DNA of 64,000 nt from Cellulomonas aerilata (GCF_007991755.1 NZ_BJYY01000001.1:186001-250000); one strand, 5' to 3'; shown: positions 25,013 through 40,570, counted from the stretch's first letter. The notes: generated from the letters alone by a model not told the origin. Translations and numbers: made by a program.

Positions 25013-25552
25013 TCAGTCCTCGATCGTGACCGAGCTCAGGACGATGTCCTCGACCGGGCGGTCACCCGGACGCGTGGTCGCCGAGGCGATGGCGTCGACG
25101 ACGGCGCGGCTGTCGTCGTCGGCCACCTTGCCGAAGATGGTGTGCTTGCCGGTCAGCCAGGTGGTCGGGGCGACCGAGATGAAGAACTGCGAGCCGTTCG
25201 TCCCGCCGACCTTGCCGCTGATCGGGTCGCGCCGCATGCCGGCGTTCGCCATCGCGAGCAGGTACGGCTCGGTGAAGCCGAGCTCGGGGTGGATCTCGTC
25301 GTCGAACGTGTAGCCGGGGCCACCGGTGCCGGTGCCCAGCGGGTCGCCGCACTGGATCATGAAGCCCTCGATGACCCGGTGGAACAGCACGCCGGAGTAG
25401 AGCGGGTCGTTGCGCTCGGCGCCGGTGCGCGGGTCGGTCCACGTCGTGGACCCGGTCGCCAGGCCGGTGAAGTTGGCCACCGTCTTCGGCGCGTGGTTCG
25501 GGAAGAGCTCGATCCGGATGTCGCCGGCGGTGGTGTGCAGAGTCGCGATCAT
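25013..25552 (-). CDS. Cyclophilin-type peptidyl-prolyl isomerase
   Basis: A 179-residue cytosolic cyclophilin that speeds cis-trans isomerisation of Xaa-Pro bonds. Active-site blocks are FHRVIEGFMIQCGDP (catalytic Arg), GTNGSQFFI and the H-T-I-F-G-K-V strand; the Trp of the cyclosporin pocket is replaced by a T-x-W-L-T-G-K-H segment typical of bacterial forms. No signal peptide. ATG at 25552; 28 bp separate it from the rhomboid gene. Confidence 0.93.
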   Translation of the reverse strand: MIATLHTTAGDIRIELFPNHAPKTVANFTGLATGSTTWTDPRTGAERNDPLYSGVLFHRVIEGFMIQCGDPLGTGTGGPGYTFDDEIHPELGFTEPYLLAMANAGMRRDPISGKVGGTNGSQFFISVAPTTWLTGKHTIFGKVADDDSRAVVDAIASATTRPGDRPVEDIVLSSVTIED

Positions 25553-25738
25553 GCGGCACAGTCTTTCACGGGGCGGTCGCCGGCTCTCGTGCTGGGGCCG
25601 GCGGGTCCGCGCCGGCAGGCCCCCGGCGGGTCCGACGGTGCGGGATCGCACCCACCTCGCTGACCAGCGGCATGGCCTCGTACCGGGTGGCAGAGTGGGA
25701 CCCCACGACTGCACCGGGCGTCGAAACAGGGAGTGGAC

Positions 25739-26914
25739 ATGGTTCGCATCATCCGTCGTTCTGCCAGCTCGTCCGCCGTCGCGGCAGAGGCCGCCGAGGC
25801 TGCGGCCGCCGCCGCTGCCGCCGAGGCGGCCTCCGCGGCCGCGGTCGAGGCCGCCCAGGCCGCCGGCCTCAAGGCCCACGCGGCCAAGGCCGGAGCCGCG
25901 CTCGTCGGCGCCTCGGGTCTGGCCGGCCTGAGCGCGGCCCAGCTCACGGAGCAGGCGCGCTCCGCCGCGCTGGCCGCCCGCACCGCCGCCAACGAGGCGG
26001 CCGTGCACGCCCGCACCGCTGCCGAGCAGGCCCGCACCTGGGGGACGCCGCACGTCGAGCACGCGGTCGCCTGGGCGGTGCCGAAGCTCGAGAGCGCGTG
26101 GCGCGAGAGCGTCCGGGCTGCCGCCCCGCAGGTGGAGCGGGTTGCGGGCCGGGCGACGCCCGCGATCGACGTCGCGCACGACAAGATCGTCGACGAGTTC
26201 CTGCCCCGCGTGGTCGCGCTCGTCAACGAGGCGGCCGAGCGGGCCACCGGTGTGACGAAGGCGAGCGAGGCCGCGGCGGCCGCCGCCGCAGCCGCGGCGG
26301 AGAAGAAGGGCCGGGGGTCCCGTGCGCTGTGGTTCCTCGCCATCGCGGGCGCCGGCGTCGGGGGCTACGCCGCCTGGCGGCGCAGCCGTCCGGCCACCGA
26401 CCCGTGGGCCGACCCGTGGGAGCCCGCCAGCGCGACGCCGGGGTCCAGCGCCGACGCCAAGCCGCACGACCGTGCCGGCGACGCGGCGGACGCCGTCGGC
26501 GAGGCCGCCGGCTCCAGCCTGGCGAAGTCGCGCGAGGCCGCCCGCAAGGCCGCCGAGCGCGTGGCCGACGTCCGCGGGGACCTGACCGAGAAGGTCACCG
26601 AGGCCCGCGAGGCCGCCGCGAAGCTCGCGGCTCGTCGCCGGGCCGGCACCGACACCTCGGACGAGACGTCGACCGGTGCGTCCGGCGAGTCCGTCGTCGT
26701 CGCCCCGGCGTCCGCGCCGGGCGCGGGCGACTCCGTCCTGGGCACCACCGACACGCTGGGCACGTCCGACGCGCTCGGCACCACGGACCCGCTGGGCACG
26801 ACCGACACGACCGACACGGTCGGCACCGGCACCGGCACCGAGGACTCGCCGAGCCAGGGCTCGAAGAACTCCGCCGGCCAGTGGGGCTCGGGTCAGTCCA
26901 CGACCGAGTCCTGA
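25739..26914 (+). CDS. Alanine-rich membrane protein of unknown function
   Basis: A 391-residue protein of extreme composition. Residues 10-45 are almost all Ala/Glu/Ser with Val, an ideal long helix. The region 60-185 is more Ala/Glu/Arg helix likely to form coiled coil. One membrane segment lies at about 198-216 (ALWFLAIAGAGVGGYAAW), then a DPWADPWEP motif, a second helical stretch (KSREAARKAAERVADVRGDL) and a Gly/Thr/Asp/Ser-rich tail with the repeated L-G-T-T-D-x motif. No enzyme motif is visible. ATG 25739 has AGGGAG 5 nt upstream. It could be an envelope tether or scaffold; homologues seem restricted to related actinobacteria, which I cannot check. Confidence 0.8.
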   Translation: MVRIIRRSASSSAVAAEAAEAAAAAAAAEAASAAAVEAAQAAGLKAHAAKAGAALVGASGLAGLSAAQLTEQARSAALAARTAANEAAVHARTAAEQARTWGTPHVEHAVAWAVPKLESAWRESVRAAAPQVERVAGRATPAIDVAHDKIVDEFLPRVVALVNEAAERATGVTKASEAAAAAAAAAAEKKGRGSRALWFLAIAGAGVGGYAAWRRSRPATDPWADPWEPASATPGSSADAKPHDRAGDAADAVGEAAGSSLAKSREAARKAAERVADVRGDLTEKVTEAREAAAKLAARRRAGTDTSDETSTGASGESVVVAPASAPGAGDSVLGTTDTLGTSDALGTTDPLGTTDTTDTVGTGTGTEDSPSQGSKNSAGQWGSGQSTTES

Positions 26915-26930
26915 CCTCCCCGGCCTCGCC

Positions 26931-26970
26931 ACGCAGGGCCCCGGCCGCCTCGGCGGTCGGGGCCCTGCGT
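26931..26970. terminator. Terminator hairpin between convergent genes
   Basis: ACGCAGGGCCCCG (26931-26943) pairs perfectly over 13 bp with CGGGGCCCTGCGT (26958-26970), with a 14-nt loop that can itself pair (CCGCC/GGCGG). It lies between the convergent genes at 25739 and 27018. Confidence 0.82.
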
Positions 26971-27017
26971 CGTCGTGGGCCCCAGAGGCCGGCGGCGCCG
27001 CGACCACGACGCAGGCG

Positions 27018-27680
27018 CTACGTCGCGACGGTCCCCGCGCGACGCAGCAGCGCGACGGCGCGACGGTCGTCCTGCACCCGGACGTCGGTGAGCTCCAGAC
27101 CGGCGGCCGCCAGGTCGTCCCGGAGCCCCTCGACCTGCTCCCGACCCCGCGCCTGCAGCAGCACGACCCCGCCGGGCAGCAGGTGGGCACCCGCGACCGC
27201 GAGGCACCGGCGCAGCAGATCGAGGCCCTCGGGACCGCCGTCGATCGCGTGGTCGGGGTCGTCCGGCCACTCGTCGACCTCGTCCTGCGGCAGGTAGGGC
27301 GGGTCCGCGAGGACGAGCGCGAACCGCTCGTCCGGTGTCAGCGCGTCCCCCAGGTCTCCGCACCGCACCTGCACGGGCGTGGCGATCCGGTTGCTCGCGG
27401 CGTTGGCACGGGCCAGGTCGCAGGCGTGGGCGTCGAGGTCCACCTGCACGAGCGGGCGCCCGGTGAGGACGGCCGCGGCCTGGCCGATGTGGCCGGCACC
27501 CGAGCACAGCTCCAGCACGGGCCCGGGCGGCAGCGCGGGTGCGAGCTCGGCGGCCCAGGACGCCTGGAGCAGGGTCCACAGGCGCGGGCGGAGCACCCGG
27601 TCGTCGAAGGTCACGACGAGCGGGCCGAAGTCCATGCTCCCGCGGGGCAGGTCAGCGGTCTGGTCGGGCACGGCGGACAT
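27018..27680 (-). CDS. Class I SAM-dependent methyltransferase
   Basis: A 220-residue methyltransferase. The SAM-binding motif I is VLELCSGAGHIGQAA (residues 55-69), motif II acid in LVQVDLDAHA, and motif IV is LADPPYLP. The [D/N]PPY tetrad groups it with N-methyltransferases such as HemK/PrmC and RsmC-type MTS enzymes that modify an amide or exocyclic amine in glutamine or nucleic-acid bases; the N-terminal PrmC helical domain is absent. Substrate uncertain. Confidence 0.82.
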   Translation of the reverse strand: MSAVPDQTADLPRGSMDFGPLVVTFDDRVLRPRLWTLLQASWAAELAPALPPGPVLELCSGAGHIGQAAAVLTGRPLVQVDLDAHACDLARANAASNRIATPVQVRCGDLGDALTPDERFALVLADPPYLPQDEVDEWPDDPDHAIDGGPEGLDLLRRCLAVAGAHLLPGGVVLLQARGREQVEGLRDDLAAAGLELTDVRVQDDRRAVALLRRAGTVAT

Positions 27681-27851
27681 CCTCCCCCGCCGTCGCTCAC
27701 GACGCCGCCCCAGTCGGTCGAGCAGGCCGGGGGACGACGGCGGGCCGACCTGGTCGCCGGGGAGGCTCCGTAACCCGTGAGGATTCTGGCTGGCGGTGAG
27801 GTGCGATCATCCCGGGGCCGGTGGTGGAGGCTGTTCGATACAGTCCGAGCC

Positions 27852-28067
27852 ATGAGGCGATCCGACGGCACGCTCCGCACGCTGCCGACCCTGGTCCTCG
27901 CCGTCCTCGTCAACATCGCGCTCGACGTCGCCTTCGACCTGCCGATGCTGGTGCGCTGGAGCATCGCGCTGATCGTGGTCCTCGTCCCCGTCGCACTGAT
28001 CGAGGCCCACCGCCGACGCGCCGGCGCGGACCGGACCTCGGCCCCGGTCGCGGGACGCGAGTCGTAA
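27852..28067 (+). CDS. Small two-span membrane protein, hypothetical
   Basis: A 71-residue protein with a basic N-terminus, two hydrophobic segments (about 12-27 and 32-52) and a positively charged Arg-rich tail. The ATG start has no clear Shine-Dalgarno; GATACA just upstream could be a -10, making it nearly leaderless. An upstream GTG at 27777 in the same frame would add 25 non-conserved-looking residues. I do not recognise a family. Confidence 0.55.
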   Translation: MRRSDGTLRTLPTLVLAVLVNIALDVAFDLPMLVRWSIALIVVLVPVALIEAHRRRAGADRTSAPVAGRES

Positions 28068-28090
28068 CCGGTCGGGGAAGTGAGACGGAG

Positions 28091-28120
28091 AAGGCCCTCC
28101 CGCGATGTGGGAAGGGCCTT
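28091..28120 (-). terminator. Terminator after tRNA-Ala
   Basis: AAGGCCCTCCC (28091-28101) and GGGAAGGGCCTT (28109-28120) pair with one bulge. On the minus strand it begins 7 nt past the tRNA-Ala 3' end. It may also serve the rightward gene ending at 28067. Confidence 0.82.
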
Positions 28121-28127
28121 CGACCTG

Positions 28128-28203
28128 TGGTGGAGCCAAGGGGACTCGAACCCCTAACCCCCTGCTTGCAAAGCAGGTGCGCTACCAATTGCGCCATGGC
28201 CCC
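28128..28203 (-). tRNA. tRNA-Ala (anticodon TGC)
   Basis: Full cloverleaf with encoded CCA: acceptor GGGGCCA/TGGCTCC (one G-U), D arm with GCGCAATTGGTAGCGC, anticodon stem CCTGC/GCAGG with loop TTTGCAA giving TGC, T arm AGGGGTTCGAGTCCCCT. It lies with tRNA-Ile downstream of gyrA, a standard actinobacterial arrangement. Confidence 0.97.
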
Positions 28204-28236
28204 GGTGACCGCTGCGGACGCCGGCCCGCCGGTCGA

Positions 28237-28356
28237 TCACTCGACGGTGTCGGTGATCTCCGCCCACAGGTCCCGGTCCGCGCGGTCCTCGCTGACCCGG
28301 CGCCACGCCAGGTAGCCACCTGCCGCGGTGAGCATGAGGAGCAGGACCTTCTTCAT
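28237..28356 (-). CDS. DLW-39 family protein
   Basis: A 39-residue protein encoded between tRNA-Ile and tRNA-Ala. It starts MKKVLLLMLTAAGGYLAWRR, a single short hydrophobic helix, and has the defining D-L-W motif at residues 29-31 (RDLWAEITD). The family is named for this motif and its usual 39-residue length, exactly matched here, and is known from just beside gyrA in actinobacteria. Function unknown. ATG start with a GGGGGTCCG upstream, the ribosome site being weak. Easily missed by automatic callers because of size. Confidence 0.9.
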   Translation of the reverse strand: MKKVLLLMLTAAGGYLAWRRVSEDRADRDLWAEITDTVE

Positions 28357-28377
28357 CGGACCCCCAGGGAGCGGGAG

Positions 28378-28451
28378 TGGGCCTTACAGGACTTGAACCT
28401 GTGACCTCTTCCTTATCAGGGAAGCGCTCTAACCGCCTGAGCTAAAGGCCC
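28378..28451 (-). tRNA. tRNA-Ile (anticodon GAT)
   Basis: Acceptor GGGCCTT/AAGGCCC perfect; D arm AGCTCAGGCGGTTAGAGCG; anticodon stem TTCCC/GGGAA region with loop CTGATAA giving GAT; T arm ACAGGTTCAAGTCCTGT. CCA is not encoded. It is transcribed in the gyrB-gyrA direction. Confidence 0.97.
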
Positions 28452-28524
28452 GCACTCGCGACCGGGTCGTCCCCGGGCGCCGGACGAGACTACCCCAGCC
28501 GGGCCGCCCGTCCCAATCCGCCGA

Positions 28525-29384
28525 TCACTCGTCGGTGAGCGTCACGTTCACGCCGCCGACGAGGGCCGCGGTGATGTTGTAGAGGAAGGCCCCGATGGTC
28601 GACAGCGCGGTCAGCAGGACGACGTCGACGACCGCGACCACCATCGCACCGGACACCACGCGGCTGAGGTCGAGGAACTGGAGCACGTCGATGGGCGACT
28701 CCTGCCCGACGATCTCGGTGATCATGTCGTTGATCGTGGTGAAGACCGCGAGGCTGTCGAGGGCGAACCACACGACCACCGCGGCGACCACGATCATGAT
28801 GCCGATCGCGAAGGACAGAAGGAACGACAGCTTCATCACGGACCACGGGTCGACCCGGGAGAGGTTGAGCCGGACGCGACGGGGACCGGAGTCACGGGCC
28901 GGCGCCGGTGCGGTCTGGCCGGTGCGGGCCGAGGCGGTGCGCGGGGCGGTGTCGGTGGCGGCGATGGTCGGGTCCCCTTCGGTCTGCGAGGCACGCGGCA
29001 CCCTGCCGGCACCGCTGGTCGTGCCCTGCGCACCGGTCGCCGGGTCGGCGCCCGACGGTCCCGACGACGCGTTGATGGCCGCAGCGGTCGCGCCGCGGAC
29101 GACCCGCCGGACCGCGCCGGCCGCTGCGCCTCCCGCGGCAGCGGCGCGGGCCCGGGACCCGGCCATGACCGACTCCTCTCGGCCCGGCTCCGGGCTCGTC
29201 CCGGCCTCGGCGGCACGCGCGGCCTCGGCGCCCACCGTCTCGGGGGTCGTCACCCTGGCGCCGGCCGCAGGAGCGGCGAACTGGCCGGGTGCTCCGCCTG
29301 CGGGCGCACCGACGGACGGTCCCGCCGGCGGGCGCGGCGGTCGTCCCTGCGGCGGGATCGACGGGGGTACCGGCTGCTCGGTGC

Positions 29385-29388
<4 letters not shown>
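28525..29388 (-). CDS. DUF3566 transmembrane protein
   Basis: A 287-residue protein. Residues 1-165 are Pro/Ala/Gly-rich and likely disordered in the cytosol. The DUF3566 domain (about 175-287) starts [23 protein letters not shown] and has two membrane helices (about 187-210 and 240-275) flanking [13 protein letters not shown]. The gene always follows gyrA in actinobacteria. ATG overlaps the gyrA stop (ATGA). Function unknown. Confidence 0.93.
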
Positions 29389-32171
<2,783 letters not shown>

Positions 32172-32278
32172 CGTCTACCTCGTCTCGTGCCGCGGCCGTG
32201 GCCGCCTGATCCGTGCGCTGTCCTCGAGAGCTGCTCGCGTGCGGCCGGCCGGGCCCGTGCGGGGCCCGGCCGGCGGCG

Positions 32279-34348
<2,070 letters not shown>

Positions 34349-34499
34349 TGTGGGTGGTGCTCCTCAAGGTCTCGCACGCGCCGCGACAGACCCGTCGATG
34401 GCGGATCAGTCCGGGGCGCTGGAGTTCCGGGCGCAGACGCGCCAGGAATGACCCTCACAGTCTACCTGGCGGAGGCCGCCAACCCCCGCCGCGGAGCCG

Positions 34500-35156
34500 C
34501 TATCCCCAGGTGTCGCGCGGACCGCGTCCCGGCACCGATCGCGGACCCCGCTTGAACCCCGGTCCGGACGGTCCCAGGACGCGCACCTCGGTGACCACGC
34601 CCTCCCCGACGTCGTCGGCCAGCCGGCGCAGCAGCTGCGGCGCGAGGAGCTTGAGGTTGGTCGCCCAGCTCGTCGAGTCCGTCCGCACCGTCAGCACGCC
34701 GTCCTCGAACGTCTCGGGCTCGCAGTGGTCGGCCACCTGGTCGCCCACGACGTCGCGCCAGCGCCCCACCACCCCGCCGACCGACACGTCCTGCGTCCAG
34801 CCGCGGTCGCGCACCAGGGCGGCCAGCGTGTCCGCGACCAGCCGGGGGTCGCGACCGTCCTTGCCCGGCGACCCGCGGGGCGGCTCCAGCGGCGAGCGGC
34901 GTCGCGGCTCCTGACCGGGCCGGATGCCGCGCGCGGCCGCCGCGGCCTTGGCGCGGTTGAGCGCGGCCCGCGCGACCTCGGCGGGCGGCGTGAGGTCGAC
35001 CCGCTCGCCCACCGGGCGGACGTCCTCGCCCGGCGGCCGTCGCGGCGCGAGGTCCTCGGCGTCCGGGTCCTCGTCGGACCGGGCCGCCCGGGCCCCCGGC
35101 TCCGGTAGCTCGATCGGCTCCGCCGGCTGGACCGGGTCCCGGTCGTCAGACGGCAC
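34500..35156 (-). CDS. DUF721 (DciA-like) protein
   Basis: A 218-residue protein with a disordered Pro/Glu/Arg N-terminus and a C-terminal DUF721 domain (about 115-205) with [42 protein letters not shown]721 proteins include DciA, which loads the replicative helicase in bacteria without DnaC; the gene sits between recF and gyrB throughout actinobacteria. Start taken as GTG at 35156, overlapping recF by 11 bp; a longer version is open but not family-like. Confidence 0.85.
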   Translation of the reverse strand: MPSDDRDPVQPAEPIELPEPGARAARSDEDPDAEDLAPRRPPGEDVRPVGERVDLTPPAEVARAALNRAKAAAAARGIRPGQEPRRRSPLEPPRGSPGKDGRDPRLVADTLAALVRDRGWTQDVSVGGVVGRWRDVVGDQVADHCEPETFEDGVLTVRTDSTSWATNLKLLAPQLLRRLADDVGEGVVTEVRVLGPSGPGFKRGPRSVPGRGPRDTWG

Positions 35157-36372
35157 GGGTGACGGTCCCGTCCACGACGTCGACCCGCCCGCCGGACAGC
35201 TGCTCGGGCACGTCACCGGCGACCGCCGCGGTCACGAGCACCTGCCCGGCACCGGACACCAGCTGCGCCAGGCGGTCGCGCCGGCGGACGTCGAGCTCGG
35301 CGAAGACGTCGTCCAGGACGAGCACCGGCTCCCCGTCCTCGCCCCAGTCCGACACCCACTCCGGCCCGTCCGGCTCGGTCAGCAGCCGGTAGGACGCGAG
35401 CCTCAGCGCCAGGGCGAACGACCACGACTCCCCGTGGCTGGCGTACCCCTTGGCCGGGAGGCCGGCCAGCGTCAGGGTCAGGTCGTCGCGGTGCGGCCCG
35501 ACGAGGCACACCCCGCGCTCGATCTCCCTGCTGCGCAGCCGACCCATCGCCTCGAGCAGCTGCGCCTCGAGGACCTCGACGCCCGGCAGCCGGGGGGCGG
35601 CCGGGTCCGGCGGCACCGACGGGCCCGACGGCCCGGCCGCGTCGGACGGGTCGCTCAGGGCGGCCTCCAGCGACGACCGGTACTCGATCCGTGCCTCGCC
35701 CTGCCCCGCACTGACCTGCTCGTACGCGCCGGCCACGTGCGGGTGCAGGGCGCCGACGAGCGCCTGACGTGCGGCGATGATCTGCGCACCGGTCTGGGCG
35801 AGCTTGGCGTCCCACACGTCGAGGGTGCGCAGGTCGGCACCGCCGCGTGCGCCACGCATCGCCGCGCCGGCGGACTTCAGCAGCGCGCTGCGCTGACGCA
35901 GCACCCGGTCGTAGTCGCCGACGACCGCGGCCATCCGCGGCGTCACCAGCAACGACAGCTCGTCCAGGAACCGGCGGCGCCCGTCCGGGTCGCCCTTCAC
36001 CAGGGCCAGGTCCTCCGGCGCGAACAGGACGGTGCGCAGGATGCCCAGCACGTCACGGGCGCGCGGCACCGGGGACCGGTTGATCCGGGCGCGGTTCGCC
36101 CTGCCCGCGGTGACCTCGATCTCCACCAGCGTCGGACGGTCCCCGCGCACCACCTTGGCGCGCACGACCGCCCGCGGCGCGCCGGCCCGGATCAGCGCCG
36201 CGTCGGTGGGTACGCGGTGGCTGCCTAGGGTCGCGACGTACCCGATCGCCTCGACGAGGTTCGTCTTGCCCTGGCCGTTCGGTCCGACCAGCGCCGTGAC
36301 CCCCGGCTCGAGCTCGAGGTCGACGGCGTGGTACGAGCGGAAGTCGGTCAGGGACAGGTGGGAGACGTACAC
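35146..36372 (-). CDS. recF: DNA replication/repair protein RecF
   Basis: A 408-residue SMC-like ATPase that loads RecA at gaps with RecO and RecR. Walker A is [15 protein letters not shown] (residues 31-45), the ABC signature region is around [15 protein letters not shown] and Walker B is [12 protein letters not shown]. Length is as usual. An Ala/Pro-rich insert ([17 protein letters not shown]) lies in the arm around residues 238-255. GTG start. Confidence 0.96.
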   Translation of the reverse strand: MYVSHLSLTDFRSYHAVDLELEPGVTALVGPNGQGKTNLVEAIGYVATLGSHRVPTDAALIRAGAPRAVVRAKVVRGDRPTLVEIEVTAGRANRARINRSPVPRARDVLGILRTVLFAPEDLALVKGDPDGRRRFLDELSLLVTPRMAAVVGDYDRVLRQRSALLKSAGAAMRGARGGADLRTLDVWDAKLAQTGAQIIAARQALVGALHPHVAGAYEQVSAGQGEARIEYRSSLEAALSDPSDAAGPSGPSVPPDPAAPRLPGVEVLEAQLLEAMGRLRSREIERGVCLVGPHRDDLTLTLAGLPAKGYASHGESWSFALALRLASYRLLTEPDGPEWVSDWGEDGEPVLVLDDVFAELDVRRRDRLAQLVSGAGQVLVTAAVAGDVPEQLSGGRVDVVDGTVTRAV

Positions 36373-36463
36373 GCAGGCTCTCGGGTCGACGGGCGGTGCG
36401 GGGGCGGCCCTGGCCGGCCGGACCTCACCGGTCCGGCCGGACGGGACGCCGTCGGGCGGCCGG

Positions 36464-37405
<942 letters not shown>

Positions 37406-37419
37406 GTTCGAACCCCTCG

Positions 37420-38550
37420 TCAGCTCGCGAACCGGATCGGCACCAGCAGGTACCTGTACTGCTGGATGTCATCACCCTCGAGCGAGGTCTGCCCGGTGAA
37501 CTCCACCGGCTTGTTCGGGTGCGTGAACGACAGCCGCACGAAGTCCGTGGTCAGCGCGCCCAGGCCGTCGAGCAGGAACTGGGGGTTGAACGCCACCGAG
37601 ATGTCCTCGCCGACCAGCGCCGCCTCGAGCGCCTCGGACGCCTGGGCGTCGTCGCCCTGCCCCGCGTCCAGGACGACCTGGCCCTCGGTGAACGACAGCC
37701 GGATCGGGGTGTTGCGCTCGGCGACCAGGGCCACGCGCTTGGCGGCGTCGGCCAGCTGCTGGGTCGCCACGACCGCGTGGATCGGCGTCTCGTCGGGGAA
37801 CAGCCGGCGCACGGCGGGGTAGTCGCCCTCGACGAGCAGCGACGTCGTGTGCCGGCCGCCCGCCTCGAAGCCGATGAGGTCGACGCCGGCGCCGGTGGCC
37901 AGGGCGACGTTGACCTGCGCGGCGCCGCCGAGCGACTTCGCGGCGTCGGAGAGCGTGCGGGCACGGACGAGCGCGACGGCCGACAAGTCCGGCGAGGCCG
38001 GGTTCCAGGTGAGCTCACGCATCGCCAGCCGGTAGCGGTCGGTGGCGAGCATGGTGATCTTCTCGCCCTCGATCTCGACCCGGACGCCGGTGAGCAGGGG
38101 CAGCGTGTCGTCCCGGCTGGCGGCCACGGTCACCTGCGCGACCGCCTGGGTCAGCTGGTCGCCGTCGATCGTCCCGGACAGCGGCGGCATCACCGGCAGT
38201 GCCGGGTAGTCCTCGACCGGCATGGTCAGCAGCGTGAAGCGGCTGGCACCGCAGGTGACGGTGACCTTGGTGCCGTCCAGCACCACGTCGACCGGCTTGG
38301 CCGGCAGGGCACGGGAGATCTCGGCGAGCAGGCGGCCCGAGACCAGGACGGTCCCCGGCTCGCTGACCTCGGCGACGACCTCGGACCGCGCCGAGACCTC
38401 GTAGTCGAAGCTCGACAGGTGCAGGGTCCCGGCCGCGTCCGCCTCGATCCGCACCCCGGCGAGCACCGGGACCGGCGGACGGGTGGGCAAGGAGCGTGCG
38501 GTCCAGGTGACGGCTTCGGCCAGGACATCGCGCTCGACCCGGAACTTCAT
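37420..38550 (-). CDS. dnaN: DNA polymerase III sliding clamp, beta subunit
   Basis: A 376-residue clamp with the three repeated domains of the beta fold. N-terminal MKFRVERDVLAEAV, the LPTRPPVPVLAG block, middle-domain TDRYRLAMREL, and the C-terminal YRYLLVPIRF that helps form the hydrophobic binding cleft. It is followed by gnd and recF. ATG at 38550; oriC is immediately upstream. Confidence 0.97.
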   Translation of the reverse strand: MKFRVERDVLAEAVTWTARSLPTRPPVPVLAGVRIEADAAGTLHLSSFDYEVSARSEVVAEVSEPGTVLVSGRLLAEISRALPAKPVDVVLDGTKVTVTCGASRFTLLTMPVEDYPALPVMPPLSGTIDGDQLTQAVAQVTVAASRDDTLPLLTGVRVEIEGEKITMLATDRYRLAMRELTWNPASPDLSAVALVRARTLSDAAKSLGGAAQVNVALATGAGVDLIGFEAGGRHTTSLLVEGDYPAVRRLFPDETPIHAVVATQQLADAAKRVALVAERNTPIRLSFTEGQVVLDAGQGDDAQASEALEAALVGEDISVAFNPQFLLDGLGALTTDFVRLSFTHPNKPVEFTGQTSLEGDDIQQYRYLLVPIRFAS

Positions 38551-39091
38551 GCCACTCCCCGTTCGCTGCGCCGTCGTCCACGCACGACGGCGTCAGGCGC
38601 CTCGTGGTGATTGCGTCCGAACACTACGGCAGAGCGCCAGGGGCGGGTAACGGTCCCGCGACCGCTCGTCCGACCCTGCGCCGGATCGCCCTCGTGCCCT
38701 GATGAAGGCGTTGTGGATCTCTCCTGGAATGACACGTTCATCGTTGTCATCGCCTCTGTGCACGGTGTGGACCGAGGACGAGTTCCCTGGTCAGGGCGGT
38801 GCCGACGCTGTGGACGCCCGCGGTGTCCGGGCCGTGGACCGCCGGGTGCGCCCGTGGACGGATAGATTCCTGTCATCTGGCGTCCACGGGAGCGACCCGT
38901 GGCGTCCACATGCGCCAGGCGCGCCGTCCACCGCCGTCCACAGAGATGTGCACAGGTGTGAACAAGGTCGCCTGTGAGCAGGACGACGTCGGTCCGGGCG
39001 GGCACAGCGGAGCGCCGTCCGGCGTGACAGGACCTGTGACTCCGACGGGGAGATCTCGGTGCGATTGCCGCCGTCGCGCTGCGCCCGCAGG
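38551..39091. other. oriC: oriC region (dnaA-dnaN intergenic) with DnaA-box array
   Basis: A 541-bp non-coding gap. It has TGTGGATCT (38712-38720), TGTGGACCG (38766-38774), TGTGGACGC (38809-38817), GTGGAC cores at 38834 and 38854, then in inverse orientation GTCCAC cores at 38882, 38904, 38926 and 38936 (the last in CCGTCCACA). The two halves meet at a perfect 10-bp inverted repeat CCCGTGGACG (38851-38860) and CGTCCACGGG (38881-38890) around a 20-nt, relatively A+T-rich loop. Most boxes are one or two bases off TTGTCCACA. This is the expected site of replication initiation; no gene fits here. Confidence 0.85.
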
Positions 39092-40570
39092 TCAGCCGCG
39101 GCGCTGCTGCTTGATGCGGCTGGTGAGCTCGGTGACCTGGTTGTAGGTCGACCGCCGCTCGGCCATCTGCTCGCGGATCTTGCGGTTGGCGTGCATCACG
39201 GTGGTGTGGTCACGCCCGCCGAAGGCCTGGCCGATCTTGGGCAGCGACATGTCGGTGAGCTCCCGGCACAGGTACATGGCGATCTGCCGGGCCGTGACCA
39301 GCACCCGGGACCGTGACGACCCGCACAGGTCGTCGATCGTCAGCCCGAAGTACGAGGCCGTCTGCCCGATCACGACGGCGGCCGTGATCTGCTCGGCGTT
39401 GTCGTCGGAGATCAGGTCCTTGAGCACGATCTCGGCGAGCGCCTGGTCCACCTGCTGGCGGTTGAGGTTGGCGAACGCGGTGACCCGGATCAGGGCGCCC
39501 TCGAGCTCGCGGATGTTGGTGGAGATCTTCGACGCGATGTACTCCAGGACGTCGTCGGGTGCCTGGAGCCGCTCGCTGCCGGCCTTCTTGCGCAGGATCG
39601 CGATGCGCGTCTCGAGGTCCGGCGGCTGGACGTCGGTGATGAGGCCCCACTCGAACCGCGACCGCATGCGGTCCTCGAACCCGTTGAGCTGCTTGGGCGG
39701 CAGGTCGGAGGTGATCACGACCTGCTTGTTGGCGTTGTGCAGGGTGTTGAAGGTGTGGAAGAACTCCTCCATCGTCTGTTCCTTGCCCTGCAGGAACTGG
39801 ATGTCGTCGACGAGGAGCACGTCGACCTCGCGGTAGCGGCGCTGGAAGGCGCCGGCCTTGTCGTCGCGGATCGAGTTGATGAAGTCGTTGGTGAACTCCT
39901 CGGAGTTCACGTACCGCACGCGGACCCCGGGGTACAGGTTGTGCGCGTAGTGGCCGATCGCGTGCAGCAGGTGCGTCTTGCCCAGCCCCGAGTCGCCGTA
40001 GATGAACAGCGGGTTGTACGCCTTGGCCGGCGCCTCGGCGACCGCGACCGCCGCCGCGTGCGCGAACCGGTTCGACGAGCCGATGACGAACGTCTCGAAC
40101 AGGTACTTGGGGTTGAGCCGTGCCGGCTCGACCACGATCTTCTTGCCCGGGACGCTCCGCTGACCGGTGTACCCGGGCTCGAACGGCTGGTCGTCGTAGG
40201 ACAGGTCGTCGTCGAAGGGACGCATGACGTCGTCGTCCACGGCGACCGGGAGCGGCGGCGCGGGCCGCAGCGTCGTCGGCTCCGGGATCGGCGTCTCCAG
40301 GTCGGGGTCGACGGTGATGGCGAACCGTGCCTCGCGACCGAGCGCGTGGGTCAGCGCGGCGTTGACCTCGGCGCGCACCCGGGACTCGAGGTAGTCCTTG
40401 GTGAGGTCGTTGCGGACCGCGAGCAGCATGGTCCCGTCCAGCAGCCCGAGGGGCTTGGCGAGCTTGACGAAGGCGAGCTGACGAGGGGTGACGTCGGGGC
40501 TCTCCTCGATCTGCGCGAGGGCCCGGTCCCAGACATGGCTGATGCCCTCGTCCTGTCCTGACACGGTCAT
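39092..40570 (-). CDS. dnaA: Chromosomal replication initiator DnaA
   Basis: A 492-residue AAA+ initiator. Domain I (1-90) is followed by an acidic Pro-rich domain II linker. Domain III has Walker [10 protein letters not shown], Walker [10 protein letters not shown] and the arginine-finger region; domain IV has the DNA-recognition helix with [15 protein letters not shown]. It melts oriC in the ATP form. ATG at 40570 gives MTVSGQDEG; the longer open frame upstream is non-coding. Confidence 0.97.
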   Translation of the reverse strand: MTVSGQDEGISHVWDRALAQIEESPDVTPRQLAFVKLAKPLGLLDGTMLLAVRNDLTKDYLESRVRAEVNAALTHALGREARFAITVDPDLETPIPEPTTLRPAPPLPVAVDDDVMRPFDDDLSYDDQPFEPGYTGQRSVPGKKIVVEPARLNPKYLFETFVIGSSNRFAHAAAVAVAEAPAKAYNPLFIYGDSGLGKTHLLHAIGHYAHNLYPGVRVRYVNSEEFTNDFINSIRDDKAGAFQRRYREVDVLLVDDIQFLQGKEQTMEEFFHTFNTLHNANKQVVITSDLPPKQLNGFEDRMRSRFEWGLITDVQPPDLETRIAILRKKAGSERLQAPDDVLEYIASKISTNIRELEGALIRVTAFANLNRQQVDQALAEIVLKDLISDDNAEQITAAVVIGQTASYFGLTIDDLCGSSRSRVLVTARQIAMYLCRELTDMSLPKIGQAFGGRDHTTVMHANRKIREQMAERRSTYNQVTELTSRIKQQRRG

